A stretch of DNA of 64,000 nt, from assembly GCA_963978895.1 (NCBI GenBank), contig OZ022244.1, forward strand, positions 22,251,492 through 22,315,491, in the 5' to 3' direction. Position 1 is the first letter of the stretch, and each line of letters starts with the position of its first letter. Source of the stretch: Erpobdella octoculata. Lineage: Eukaryota; Annelida; Clitellata; Hirudinida; Erpobdellidae. Below are positions 32,091-43,700 of this stretch, piece after piece. Both the position numbers and the translations under genes were made by a program. The notes under the pieces were generated by a model that made no database searches, was not told the DNA's origin, and worked only from the letters and a program-made list of their open reading frames with translations.

Positions 32091-34820
32091 TCATTGAGAG
32101 AAAGACTCCTTTGTAAAATTAAACATATCTTCAGCAGCCTCTTCCAATCTCTTTCTGTATTCAAGATTCTAAATGGCCAATCAAAATTTACTTTTAAATG
32201 TTTATAAAAAATGTTATAATTACAATTACAAACCATTTATAAAATATATTTACCTCGTAATTTCCAAGTGGCACACCATGAAATCCATACATAACTCCAT
32301 AAATAGTTGCAGCAATGATGGCAGTGCTGTCACTGTCGCCTCCATGAAAAAAGGCTCTATCAGACAATTTCACCCAATTGTTTCCACAACCCAACAAAGA
32401 ATCATATCTAAAACAATTGTCAGTTGCAATTAATCAATAAAAATAAACTTATATAGTTATATACTGATTTAAAGTATGGCATGAGTTATTGAAATGGGAA
32501 TTTTCAAGAATTATTCATCTATCAAAAAATTAAATTTCTTTAAAATATTTAGTTTGTAATGAAACTATTAAAGCAAGTTCATCAAAAACCTAGATTGTTA
32601 TTTGCCAGAGCATGGAAGCTTTGACCCAAATTACTCACGCAATCATTGGTGCATCGTGACCCGAGGATCCTCCCCATCCATTGAAACTGATGCTTTGATA
32701 AAATTTGTCTCTCTCCTCAACATCATAAACATCTGGAAATTGAGGCATTGAAAATCCATCTTCTATTCCTCTTAAAGTCAAATAACTTTTCCAAGATATC
32801 TCAAAGTAACTCCTAAGAAATAACAATGGCTTGTGAAGTAATTTAGCAGAAACCTACCACTCTATTTCTACAAAAATAATTTACAACAGCTAAAGACACT
32901 TTAAAATATAAACCAATGTTCTTTGTTTTTCTCAACATCCCTTCCTTGGGTTTCCACATATTTCCATGCCTTGTCCAATGTTTGAACCAGCTTGGCCCCC
33001 CAGGACTGAACTGGATGACCTTTTAAGAGCAGAAAAACAAATTTTAGATGATGAGATTTTAAAATGAAAGCAATATTAAAAAAACCCAATTGAGATTTTA
33101 GTTTTATCAATTAAATGAACCACTTTTCAAGTTACCTGATATGAATTGGTAGTACTAATCATTTAATCTGTTCCATGGCATAATAAAATCTAGCTCATGA
33201 TTAATCATATTCATGTAATTCAAATTAACACAGTTCCAAATCAAATGGATAGATCAAACAACCACCTTGAATAGCAAGATGTACAAAAAGAGCAGATGCC
33301 ATAGATCCCAAATATCCAATTGGATTGTTGTGAGTCATTCTTCCTGTTTCAATACTTAATGCTATCAAGTCATCTAATTGTTTTTCCCTGTAAGTATTAT
33401 TTGTTTGTTTTTAAAACTTGTTAATCTTTCTTGAATATTTCCTTGTTATCTCTCAGATCATACAATAACTTTATAATATTATATCAAATATCATACTTGC
33501 AGAAAACTCATTTAATTAAAAAATGAAAAACTAAAAGTTTAAATATTTTAAAACTTTTATTTTGAGAAAGTTTATTCAATTAAAAAAACAGAACTAGCAA
33601 TATATTAAAAAATTAAATAAAAAGCTTTAATAAAGCCATAATGAGTGATGATGATGATTTCATGGTAATAAGCAATTGGGACAAAACAAACAAGTGAAAA
33701 CATAAACCCAATGATACCAGCAGCATAATATTCTAAACAATTATATATAATCACAAGTATTTAACCTTGGATAATAAAGACCAATGCACATGGATCTCAT
33801 GGCAGCCCCACAGCCAATGCCACTAGAAATAAAACATTACATTCAACAGGGTGCCATAGCTAAGTTTTATTTTAATTTTCATTTCAAGATGTATTCGGCT
33901 TCAGACTACCTTTCATCAAAAGGAATAATATAGCCATTTGGTTTGCTTGGATCCAACATATTAACACCCCTTGAGCTGGTAAAACCTTGAAAAAATATAT
34001 AAAATGCTATTTTAATAAAATTGGATTGTTTTAAGAAATTGGATTTATTTTACAAAGTTTTAAATACAATCTTTCTTCAGACATTGTCTAACCAATTTTA
34101 CTGACTCATTTCAAAATTTCAATAAATTTTAAACAAACTAGCCTCGTGCTCTGCCATCCATGTCTTTCATGCAAGTCTTATAATGTTTTGCAAAAGTCAA
34201 CAAGAAAGCTTCAAAGTTCTTTAGTTTTTTATTTTCAAATTCTACGATGGCTGAAAATTAAATTGAAAAATTATGTTAAAACATGAAGAAATTAAAAAAA
34301 AAGTGAACATTTAATAATCAAAAGGTTTGCATATTATTTTTGCAATATGGGCATTAATCAAATAAGCAGATAACTCAAACTATATAAACATTTACTGAGA
34401 AAATAAACCTGCAAACCTTTTAATCAATCATTCTTTTTAAACTGCATTACCAAAAAATGTTGCAATAAAAACAGATTAAAATAGTCTAAATACCTTCAGC
34501 ATTTGCAAGATGCATGACAGTATCATCGGACACTATCCAATCAGGTTCTTTCAGGGAAAGAAAAACAAATCAGACAAAAAAATAAATATGTTTTCAATTG
34601 AATAATATCTGTGTAATAAATAAACAAACAAACTAGAAGCTTTGATGTTTTGAATTCCTCCAAGCTGTTTTACTTCTTCCATGATTTTTGTACCACTCTT
34701 TTCAAACTCCCAATTTCCGCGTTTGTATCCAATTGCATCTCCAGCCCCACCAAGCACCATAGCAGCTTTGTATCTTTCCAACCAATCTTTTTCACTGAGA
34801 TGTTTCATATGAAAGGCCAT
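32091..34820 (-). CDS. ADPRH: ADP-ribosylarginine hydrolase (ARH1-like), copy 3, ten exons
   Basis: Exons: 34634-34820, 34494-34547, 34143-34250, 33910-33985, 33766-33822, 33266-33387, 32914-33019, 32639-32812, 32254-32407, 32091-32168; 371 residues from [11 protein letters not shown]. Both metal sites, SDDT and GGDSDST, are intact, as are [14 protein letters not shown] and the C-terminal [10 protein letters not shown] helix. It shares the GC donor of intron 3 with copy 2 (GAG|GCTAGT). Unlike the other copies it has RARG where they have [15 protein letters not shown] where they have [15 protein letters not shown] for NPTGY, and RGNWEFE for RGHWEFE. These lie in otherwise conserved loops, which suggests relaxed constraint or altered substrate use; that is inference. 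No stop or frameshift is present. Confidence 0.93.
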
Positions 34821-35395
34821 GTCTGTTTTATTGATGATGGAGAATCACAATTTTACACAGTGTGGATTATCTAAAAAATAACATGTTTAAGTAAATGGCA
34901 TTGATCCTAATACCCTTTTGTCACTTTTATAACTATAACTGAAATAAAATAAAATAAATAAAATAATAATGATAAATAAATAATTTTTCAATGAAAATCA
35001 AAAACATTAAATTAAAAAGAAGCTTCAAACAAATTTTTAATTCTTTTCAAGTTTAATGGCCAGCATGAACATTCCTTAAAAGTTAAAAACCAACTTCAAG
35101 ACATGATTGATGAAGTGAAAATTTTAATTTTTAGTTTTCCTTTGTAACATTCATAGTAACAAACTACAATGATTTGAAAAACAAGAAGTCATGAATTATT
35201 ATACAGATAAAACCTTTGTGACACAACTTTAATTTAAATTATATTACCACGCACAATAATGAAATTAGATAATAAACTAAATTCAGTTTTTCAGTCAAAA
35301 TTCTATTCCATGTCTATGATTATATAATCAATAGAAAGCATATTAAAAAAAGTCATGTCAGATAATAAAAAAATCAATAACTTCAACTGATATTC

Positions 35396-35441
<46 letters not shown>

Positions 35442-36330
35442 TAAAAATTTATTAATCTATCTAGAATAATCAAAAAGCCTAAAATAGATTAGGATAGAGT
35501 AGAGTTTAGCCGTTTAGATAGACTGCTTGCTAGAGTTGCTAGCTAAAGTAGCTAGACTAATTAGTAATTAGTATAAAGAGTTGTTAGGGAGGGAGACTTA
35601 AGTTTGATTTGCGTCATCTATAAGTCTTAGTATTGGCATGGTAATATTACCTTAGTAAAAAGTTAGTGTCAAGTTTTAGATTCTAAACTTTAAAAAAATC
35701 ATTTCAACGATTTAAAGTTTATGACTTATACGATTTCACCAGTACAACCATTTTATTAATTAAAGCTAAAATACTTCAACAAATCAGAAAATTTAGTTAT
35801 AACAATCTATTAATATAAATTAATTAATTAATTAAAGTACTACAAATGCTCCGATAAGGATGGCAATGCCGATACCTGAAAAGCCGCCACACGTATAATA
35901 TTGCATAACAGGTGAGTCTGTCAGTCTGGAAATTCCAAAAATTTTTGTGAATCATCTTTACTGTATTATTTAAAACTAATAATATGATAAATTTTTTTTA
36001 GAACAGTACAGAAGCTAAACAAATACAAAACTTCTTACATTTAATTTTAAAAAATCGTTACTTCGGCATCATAAAAGTGTCGGTAGTCCTTCAAATTATA
36101 CTTATTCATTAGACATGCTTACAATAAATCAATTAATCAATTATAAAAATTTCTATTGCTCCTGTTATTGCCTCTAAGGAAAGCAGTGACACCAAAGTTG
36201 TAAGAAAAAGAAGACTGCTCATTAAGTATAGACCACAGACAGGTCCGCTTCCAAGGTTTTTAATTTCTGTATACGCACTGAGTCGTGAGCCAACATAGCC
36301 TATGTGGGTGCCGAAGGAACGAACTTGCGC
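34821..36330. repeat. duplicated upstream flank, unit 2
   Basis: This is the second copy of 27690-29290. Together with copy 3 it gives a duplication unit of about 4.3 kb (32065-36330), displaced from unit 1 by about 7.04-7.16 kb; the spread is mostly due to the shorter (AT)n tract. Beyond 36330 the sequence enters a GC-richer 90-bp stretch and then a Helitron. Confidence 0.9.
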
Positions 36331-36425
36331 CGAAGATGTAAAGCCTGCCACGAGAAGGGGGTGTGGAGGATCGTCATAAGCTCTTCCAGCGAGGTCTGGG
36401 GCTCCGTCCCAACCGCCTACGCATT
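35846..36425 (-). other. possible membrane-protein exons in duplicated flank, unit 2
   Basis: One minus-strand frame runs from about 36425 to 36133: GGWDGAPDLAGRAYDD, GTHIGYVGSRLSAYTEIK, then the hydrophobic LYLMSSLLFLTTLVSLLSL and a stop. An AG acceptor-like site precedes GGWDG. The second piece (35847-35930) is identical to unit 1. The frame is longer here because unit 1 has lost the first 30 codons. Family unknown; it could be a captured gene fragment or a relic. Confidence 0.25.
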
Positions 36426-36427
36426 TT

Positions 36428-38260
36428 AGGTTGTTACGCAACATTATGATAACTGAACCCATTTTTAATGGTGAATTCAAAAATTCTGTAAGATAGTTGA
36501 CTACGTCATCGTTATTGATAGCTGTGTCAACTGATTTGATGGAAACAAAGTCCCGGAAGAAAATTTGGAATGATCGCATTGACATCATCGACATCTTTGT
36601 TTTTTGCTGCCAGTATTGCTCATGTGTTGAGCCAATAATGGTTTTTGCCTTACGTCCTGAAAAAACACTGAATAAACTCCTTTTTATAGTCCGCTATGTT
36701 ATAGAAATTGGTGGGTAATGCAATTAATCCAGTCGAGGTGTCAACTTCGACTTTCCCATTACCAATATCTAACAATTGCTTCGAAAACATATCTGCACTT
36801 TGATTATGTTGCAAAAACACTCGCATATCTTAACATGCCACCATAAATTTGATGACTTTAAACACGTGTTTATTTCCTCCGCTGCAGTTGATCAGGGAAT
36901 GACTGGAAGAGTATGATGGAAAGAAACATGACATTGCATCTTGTGCGTACTCGTGCATGTGGCGCAGATTTCCAAAGTAAGTGGCTGACAAAATTGTCAT
37001 CCTTCCCACGTTGTTTGCATTGCCATTGGCATTAATAGCATCGTGAAGATAAATGTATTCTTCAGATCGGAGATGCTGTTGGTTCAAACGGATGTATGTT
37101 AGTCGTTCAGCCTTAATTTTGACATACACGTCAACCACAAACTGGTGGAAAAGCCGACGACATATCAAAATGTGATTTATTTCACCTTCACGAATCATGA
37201 GTCTGTATGAATAAAAATTCACAACACTGACCTTTTTGTTGGTTTCAGCACCTGTTATTACAAAAGATTTTCGGTTATATCTATCAAAATCTTATATTTA
37301 AAAAATTAAATATTTAATCAGTTGTACTTACCTGTTATTTGATTAACAATTTTAATATTGAAATGGTATACGTCTTCACCTTGCCAGAATAATAATGGGT
37401 ATTGTAGCGCATCGTAACTCCTGTGCTTTTCGTAAACACGTTTCAATTCATTATTCCGACGATGAAGCATGATACCTCTAGAATGCATATTTTCTCCGAA
37501 AATAACAATATCCACTTCGTCAATTGTCGGCGCATTAAACCTTTTCGAGTATTCACCCGCAGGTGTTTTGTCAGCTCTGATGACGATATGATGGCTATCA
37601 GATGGCATCCAATCCAATGCAATTTTGATGAAGAAACGTTTGCAATTCTCGCACAATAGTTTGCTTCATAGTTGGATTGCGAGCACAAAGCTGTTCAACT
37701 TCTGCATCCAAATTTCTCATGATATAAATTTGTAAAAATTGATGATCCGCATCTGGTAGAGGTAACAGCGCTCCTAATAATTAGTAATAATGTTATATAT
37801 TTGTCATTGGATCTGAAATGGTTATAGAAATTTTTTATTTATTTTATTGTTATTTATAATAATTTGAATCTTACCTTGAAAGTGGGCATGAGATTTTCAT
37901 CATTTGGAAACAACTGTTGTATTTTTGTATGTTGGCCAAAAAATGTGTAGAATCACTTCCAGTGCCCAAAACTTATCAGCGTAATGGATCTGGTGGTGGG
38001 ACCAATTGTTGCAATTTTACTTTTCCAGCTGCACAACAAAATCCAGTCGATTCACCACTGTATTTCAAGCCTATGCTTTTCTCGTCTATTTTCATTAACG
38101 CTCGAATTGTTAACATTTTCTGTCGCTCGCTGGTTATCCGTGCGGTTAGCATAGCACGTGTGAAAAAGATTGTCGGAATTTGGATAGACTTTTCCGATCT
38201 ATGTCAGCTCGTCTTCTCGGCATTGCAAATAACAAAAGCAAAACTATATGTATTTAAAAA
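36428..38260 (-). pseudogene. degenerate Helitron Rep/helicase with large internal deletion
   Basis: From 38260 down, the minus strand reads the Helitron N-terminus in pieces: MPRRRADIDR, GESTGFCCAAGKVKLQ, a broken block with NIQKYNSCFQM, LLPLPDADHQFLQIY, VIRADKTPAGEYSKRFNAP, HRSYDALQYPLLFWQGED, FYSYRLMIREGEINHIL, and NVGRMTILSATYFGNLRHMH up to EYAQDAM. It then jumps, with no HUH nuclease motif or helicase motifs I-V, to a C-terminal helicase block (SADMFSKQLLDIGNGKVEVD, AILAAKNKDVDD, KSVDTAINNDDVVNYLTEFL, GSVIIMLRNN). Several frameshifts and stops are present. The element is non-functional, and its 3' junction lies against the duplicated flank. Helitrons move by rolling-circle replication. 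No 5' TC or 3' CTRR hairpin ends were identified. Confidence 0.92.
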
Positions 38261-38399
38261 AAAACTTTTTGGCAATCGAAATATCAAATATAAACCACCG
38301 AAAGTACAGGTACGGTATCGGAGAGTAGTCCGGTAGAATTAGTAAAAAATGTTGCAAGCATGTATTATACATCGTTGGATTCAGAATTTTTAATATTAT

Positions 38400-38760
38400 A
38401 TGACGTCACTGTTAACACGCCTGAGAAATTATCGATGTGACCTTGACAGAAGAAAATGTCAAGGTCAAATAAATAAAAAATAATGGAAATGTAAATAAAA
38501 CATTTTAGATTAAATTGTGGTGTGAAACATGACTAGGAAGTGAAATTTTCGGTTTAACGAGTCAATTACACAAATTGACCTTGAAAAACCCAAGGTCAAG
38601 GTCATCGCATAAATTTTCATCATCAGCGTTGGAATAGGCAAGACATTACTAAAATAATCCCTAAGGTCTGCTATTTCACACATGCTTCGTGGAAAATATC
38701 TAAATCCAAGGTCATTGGATCAAAGTTCAAGGTCATACCACATTGAAGTAGTAAACGATA
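38400..38760. repeat. cluster of TCAAGGTCA half sites
   Basis: TCAAGGTCA or its inverse TGACCTTGA occurs at about 38438, 38459, 38577, 38596 and 38727, with a CCAAGGTCA variant at 38706. One pair overlaps as AAGGTCAAGGTCA (38592-38604). Six sites in under 300 bp is far above expectation for AT-rich DNA. The motif is the extended half site of NR5A/ERR-type nuclear receptors, but the cluster may simply be part of a repeat, since it lies between two transposon relics. Confidence 0.55.
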
Positions 38761-38829
38761 TAATTTTTAATATATAAAAAAAACAGAATACTGAAAAAAG
38801 ATGTTGAAAAGTTTAATACTGATCATTGT

Positions 38830-39475
38830 GAAAAGTCTAAAAATGTTTCATCAGCAATATCTGATACGTTAAAGTATTGAGCAGGGTCAAAAATAAAATC
38901 AGACCCTGACTTTATAACCTCCTCTTCATCTGCCCATTCTAAATTTTCATCCCATATCACGTCTAAGCTGCTTGTTTTCATCTTCAACTTCAGGCATTAA
39001 ATTCCTCATAAAGATAATGGTCAAAGACACTAGTTACAAGCATATGCGCTCGCACAGCTCGATTGTAGGCTTTGCCAAACAAAACATGTTCGATAGTTCT
39101 CTTACCATACAGCAACTCAAAAGCCTCATCTAAGCCAGATCCCTGCATGTTGTTACCAACAAGAGCAGTGCGACATGCATTATGAGCAAAATGCTTAGCA
39201 TTTGGATTAGCATCTAAATTAAATAGGTCAGAATATCACTTTTCCCTTTTAATTCACAGTTGTGACAGATTTTTTCCAGTCCATCAGCAGTTAAAAAGTG
39301 CAACTTGTCTTTTGATCCAGCTTTACTTGAATCACCATTGCAAATTAAATACACATTGCCTTTGCATGGCCAAAGTAATTCTAATATACTATGCTGGTCA
39401 TGAAAAATTGAATTTCTATTGTAACTTCCTAATCAATATCTACAATCATTTCAATCTCTGGATCTGACATTTTAT
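38830..39475 (-). pseudogene. unrecognised broken coding sequence, likely transposon-borne
   Basis: Pieces in different minus-strand frames read in order: MSDPEIEMIVDID; LLWPCKGNVYLICNGDSS; KDKLHFLTADGLEKICHNCE; LDANPNAKHFAHNACRTALV; GLDEAFELLYGKRTIEHVLF; GKAYNRAVRAHMLVTSVFDH; and an acidic end ENLEWADEEEV...FDPAQYF with a stop near 38840. At least four frame changes or stops are present. The layout (Cys-rich start, 'GKAYxRAxRAH' helix) recalls a family of uncharacterised invertebrate proteins found beside transposons. No function is assigned. Confidence 0.5.
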
Positions 39476-40019
39476 AGTATGCTTGTGGGGAATTATTGTT
39501 GTATGTTTTGTTAATGAACAATATTGGATAAATGATAAAACTGATGTGTTATACTGAGCTCAATTTATTAAGAAAAAAAGTTAACACAAATTACTTACAA
39601 GTTAATTAATTTAATCAATAATTGCCTAGAAATTATTTTACACCAAAAACAATCTAATTCTTACAATTCAAGTGCTTGATTACTAAATACATATGAAAAT
39701 AATGAGTATATACTTCTCAAATTTGAATGCCATTAAAATCCAACAGCTAATCTACTTATTTAGCTTACAATTTGAATAAGAAACCCTTGTCGCAACTTGA
39801 TTACGAGTTCCGTAATGTGAGGAGATTCAGATCAGCCGGTCAACTTATCGCTCACCTGTTGTAGGCTATCAAACTCGCTCCGAAATCTTTTTTAAACAAC
39901 GTTTTTACAAGCTGTTAACGGTGGATTCGGATTAAAAACTATATTATCTAACTTTTGAATATCTTAAATCGCCTGCAACGTTTTTTCACCTTTCAAGAGA
40001 ATTTTTATCCAACGACCCG

Positions 40020-40165
40020 ACTAGACGGGAAAGCGACCGGGATCAGGAAAGCAACCGGGAGCGGGAAAGCGACCGAGAGCGGAAGAACAAGAGGGGAAAG
40101 AAACGGGAGCGAAAGAGACAAACATTAGAAAAACCTCTAAAAATCCCGGGCAACGCCGGGTACCC
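40020..40165. repeat. GC-rich repeat family C, copy 2
   Basis: CGGGAAAGCGACCGGGA-type units, then AAAAACCTCTAAAAATCCCG and the compact end GGGCAACGCCGGGTACCCCG. This is the most complete end of the family in the window. Confidence 0.8.
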
Positions 40166-40260
40166 CGCCAGTAAGTCTATAAAATAGAAAAACATTGACC
40201 ACAGTCTTCTAAATACTTTGTTAAGTGAAGTGTGTGAAGATGGAAAATATCAGAAACTTT
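40166..40260. repeat. dispersed repeat D, copy 2
   Basis: AAAATAGAAAAACATTGACC, ACAGTC and a GTGAAG...GTGAAGAT-GAAAA block match 5790-5880. It starts at the end of the family C repeat. Confidence 0.65.
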
Positions 40261-40504
40261 CGAACTTTGATTTTGCGTTTCTTATTGACATACCATTATT
40301 TAGCTTTGGCCGAGCCACACTCCAGCCTTTGGCACTCTGAACCAATAGCCCAACTCTCTACTCGACGACAATATTATTACGTTATGTCAATATTTGACAG
40401 TGGAAACAACCTACTGCTATGCCCCTGAAGCCAATCAAAACTTAAAACTAAAAGCAACCCGCTATTTGTAACAGTTTTCTAACGCAATAAAGATATACGA
40501 GTAC

Positions 40505-40665
40505 AACACGGCTGATTTTTCTCGACTTGGCCAGTTTTCGTCAGACTAAAATCTCTATACTTGTCACAAAAATCTCGGCTTGACCCGTCCCGGATTGACT
40601 TCAAACCTGGCCCGGCACGTTTGAAAACCCTAAAATTGAGACCCGGTCCATGCAGTACTCTAAAA
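40505..40665. repeat. GC-rich dispersed repeat B, copy 2
   Basis: GACCCGTCCCGG, CCTGGCCCGGCACG and the end CATGCAGTACTCTA match the family seen at 22845 and 57855. It lies just beyond the 3' end of the armadillo gene. Confidence 0.6.
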
Positions 40666-40795
40666 GGTATCTCGTGTTACAATCGTCTAATGAAACTTGA
40701 AATTTTAACCAGAATTCACTGAACACTGTATCAATGTATTTTTGTATCACAGTTTCTTTTTCAAGTTATAAAAATTTAAGTGCTCGTGATAATTT

Positions 40796-43700
40796 TTATT
40801 TGAGGTCCTTTCTGGACATTTCACCATGTATTTGTCTGGCCACATGTGTGATATGTCTGTTCTTGTGTCTCGTCAGAATGTACACTCGACTCTTGATAAT
40901 ACGTGACGACCTCGGACCACATAAGACGTCGCAGACTGTTTCTCCGCCTGTTTGGCCAGCCACAGAGAGAGCTTCTGGCGCAAAGCTGGTTTTGTTATCT
41001 CTAATATATTGAAGCAAATTGATCGCTAAAGCAAGCCAAATCAATAAAATGTCTTCGTCAACATCCAAGAGAAATAATTTCAGCATATTTGCAGGGGCCT
41101 TCCAAAAAATAAAAATTATACCAGTTAATCAAACTTAACACAATCACCAAAAAGCAACAAAAAAATCACCTTTGTAAGCAGCAAGTTTGGAATCAAATTA
41201 GAATTTTTTGAAAGATTTAATAAAGTTTTGAGAACTTCAATTTTCAGATGATCGCTTTCGAAGTCGAGATGGGCAAAAATGAACATTAAATATTGAGAAT
41301 AAAATGCGTGGTAATGTGTCTTTGTAGAAAGTTCTGCCAATGATTGGAATGCTCTTAACTTCAGATGAAGGCTGATGTTTTTACATGTATACTCAAGAAG
41401 GGTTTTCACATCTTCCTAAAAAGATAAACAAATAACATCAAAATATTTGATCAATTAGTCACATTAATTGTTATTGAAAAAAATCATAGCCAACAATTTT
41501 TTAAGTTTGGTCTTTTTTTTAGAGGTGGAAGGTAGCTGATATAAACTTTTGGGAAACCAGGGAGCCGGAGATGAGGGCCACTTTTCTTTACTCCAACATT
41601 AACCTCGTGAAATGTAAACCTACAACTTACATTTTGTATTGCAACATTGATATTCAGTTCTTCTTCGACATCTTTCAGCATCATAGCATCGCATCCTGAT
41701 AGTGATTCTTCTTCGATGTGAATAGAACTTCCAGCATCTGACAAATAGTCTGCATTTTGGTGTCGTGTTGTGTTTGGAAGCTGTGATAGCTCATATCCTG
41801 TAGAAATCGATTCTTGACATTCTGAAACATCATCTTTTAGAATCTTTAAAGATTTTTGTTCGTCTAAATGTTCGGATGGATTTTCTGGACTTAGATCGTT
41901 ATCATAAAACCCACTTTCTTCCAGCAAGTTGGACCCATCTTCGTCTGTTATCAGAGGTTCCACTTTTTTAAATGTTTCTATTTTTGGTATTTCACTCACA
42001 TTTAGAAACTTTCTGTCTAAAATTCCAGTTCTATCTACATTTCGAGATACATCAACATTTTGGAAAACACCCCCAGTTACTGGCGAGTCAAAACTTTTGC
42101 TTTTTGACTGCTCCCACGAGTGACCTTCCAGGCTGTACGTGACCTTATCTCGATCAGCTGTTTGAGGTCGAAAGAGTGATTTGTACTTGCGTTTCAGTTC
42201 TTCATTCGACGATTCCATCCTGCTGTCACCAGCTTCTCTCGATTTCGAATGTTTTGGAAAGTTGTGCTGAACTCCGGTCACGTGGTGACGATCGTGTCTC
42301 GTTTCGTAGAAACGTCTTGCAGCTGGACTGCAGGTTCTGTCCTTATTGCGAGAACTGTTCATTTGGTCGGGGATGCTTTTAGTCGAAGACTTTTGAAATA
42401 TATGAGGTATTTTTGATTTTTGATAAAGCAATTCACTTTTTTTTCTTGGAGACGGCAAACGATAATGTTTTTCAATTTCTTCTGAGCATTCTTTTGGCTC
42501 ATTTGATGAACAGGAAAAGATTGTTATATTTTCAGCATCTTTATCAGTCTTTATCTTTTTCTCCATTTCTTTTTCTATATCATCTTTTTGATCTACGTTT
42601 AAGCACATTGCCGTGCCTGGTTGAAGTTGGCATTTGGGTGTTTTTTCAAGCAGGATGTTTTCATGGTAATCTGTAATGTTTTCCTGGTTATTTGTAAAAA
42701 TTTTCTGGTTATCTGCAGTGTTTTCCTGGTTATCTGTAAAGATTTCTTGATTATCTTTAGTGCTTTCCTGGGGATTTGTAGTGTTGTCTTGGTAATCTGT
42801 AGAGTTTTCTTGGTTATCTGTGGTATTTTCCTGTTTAACTGTAGTGATTTTATCTTCAAATATTTTTTGATCTAGAAATTGATAAACTTTTGGTTTTTCC
42901 TTGATCTGTTTTTCAACTTGAATAGAAGATGATTCTAGTAGATTATCGTCAGCATTTGATAGTTCTCTTGCTTTACATTTTGGTCCTACAAATAAATTAC
43001 AAAATTAATAATGCAGCTTAAGGATGGAATAGCAAATATTTTTTTTCCTACATTAAAAAAAAATAATGTTCTAAGTGAAGCTTTTTTGATTAAAAAAAAA
43101 GTATTTCTTGCTCTGATAAAAACTTGATTTTGTTGCTAATTTATTATTTTGCAATTTTTATTGTTGCAATAAAATGAAACAAACTTAATTGTACAAACTT
43201 TAAAAAATACATTTTAATCAGAAAATTGTCTGATTTAAAATAAAAATAAATTTCTTAAAACAAAAATTTTTATATTTTAAATATCAAATTTTTTACTACT
43301 TTTTAAATGTTTTTTACTTTATTTGTTCTGTTGCTGTTGAAAATATCAACAATTTATGTTAATAAACTAAGATCGATATGCTATAATAAAACGTTTATCA
43401 TGGCTAAAAAAATTTAAAAAACATGACCAGGTGCATCAGAAGGTCACCTTAGTAGTGAATGGCTAAAAAAATTAAAAACTATTTTATCTTTTTCTCCTCT
43501 TTGAGATCTACCTCCATGCCAAATTTTGTTAAAATTGATCCAGCGGTTTGGATTCGTAAAGAAGACAAACATACAAACAAACTGTCATTTTTATATTTAG
43601 ATATGAAACACATACAATGCAATTAATTTTAGATTCTTAATAAGTTCTGTTGTTCGCGCTAGCTAGCTGGATTTTTACGATGAAAGTTAGATGTTGCATT

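Noticed and set aside
32173..32433. Plus-strand frames opposite ADPRH exons (also 27468-27743 and 34650-34874)
   Set aside because: Antisense shadows of hydrolase exons 1 and 9.
37423..37688. Additional plus and minus frames over the Helitron
   Set aside because: Shadows of the minus-strand Rep-domain frame with DKTPAGEY and YDALQYPLLF.
37917..38336. Plus-strand frame of 139 codons
   Set aside because: It is the antisense shadow of the Helitron N-terminal region, whose minus-strand text (CCAAGKVKLQ, NIQKYNSCFQM) is clearly the real one.
40734..41012. Plus-strand frame of 92 codons
   Set aside because: Shadow of the last exon of the armadillo gene on the minus strand.
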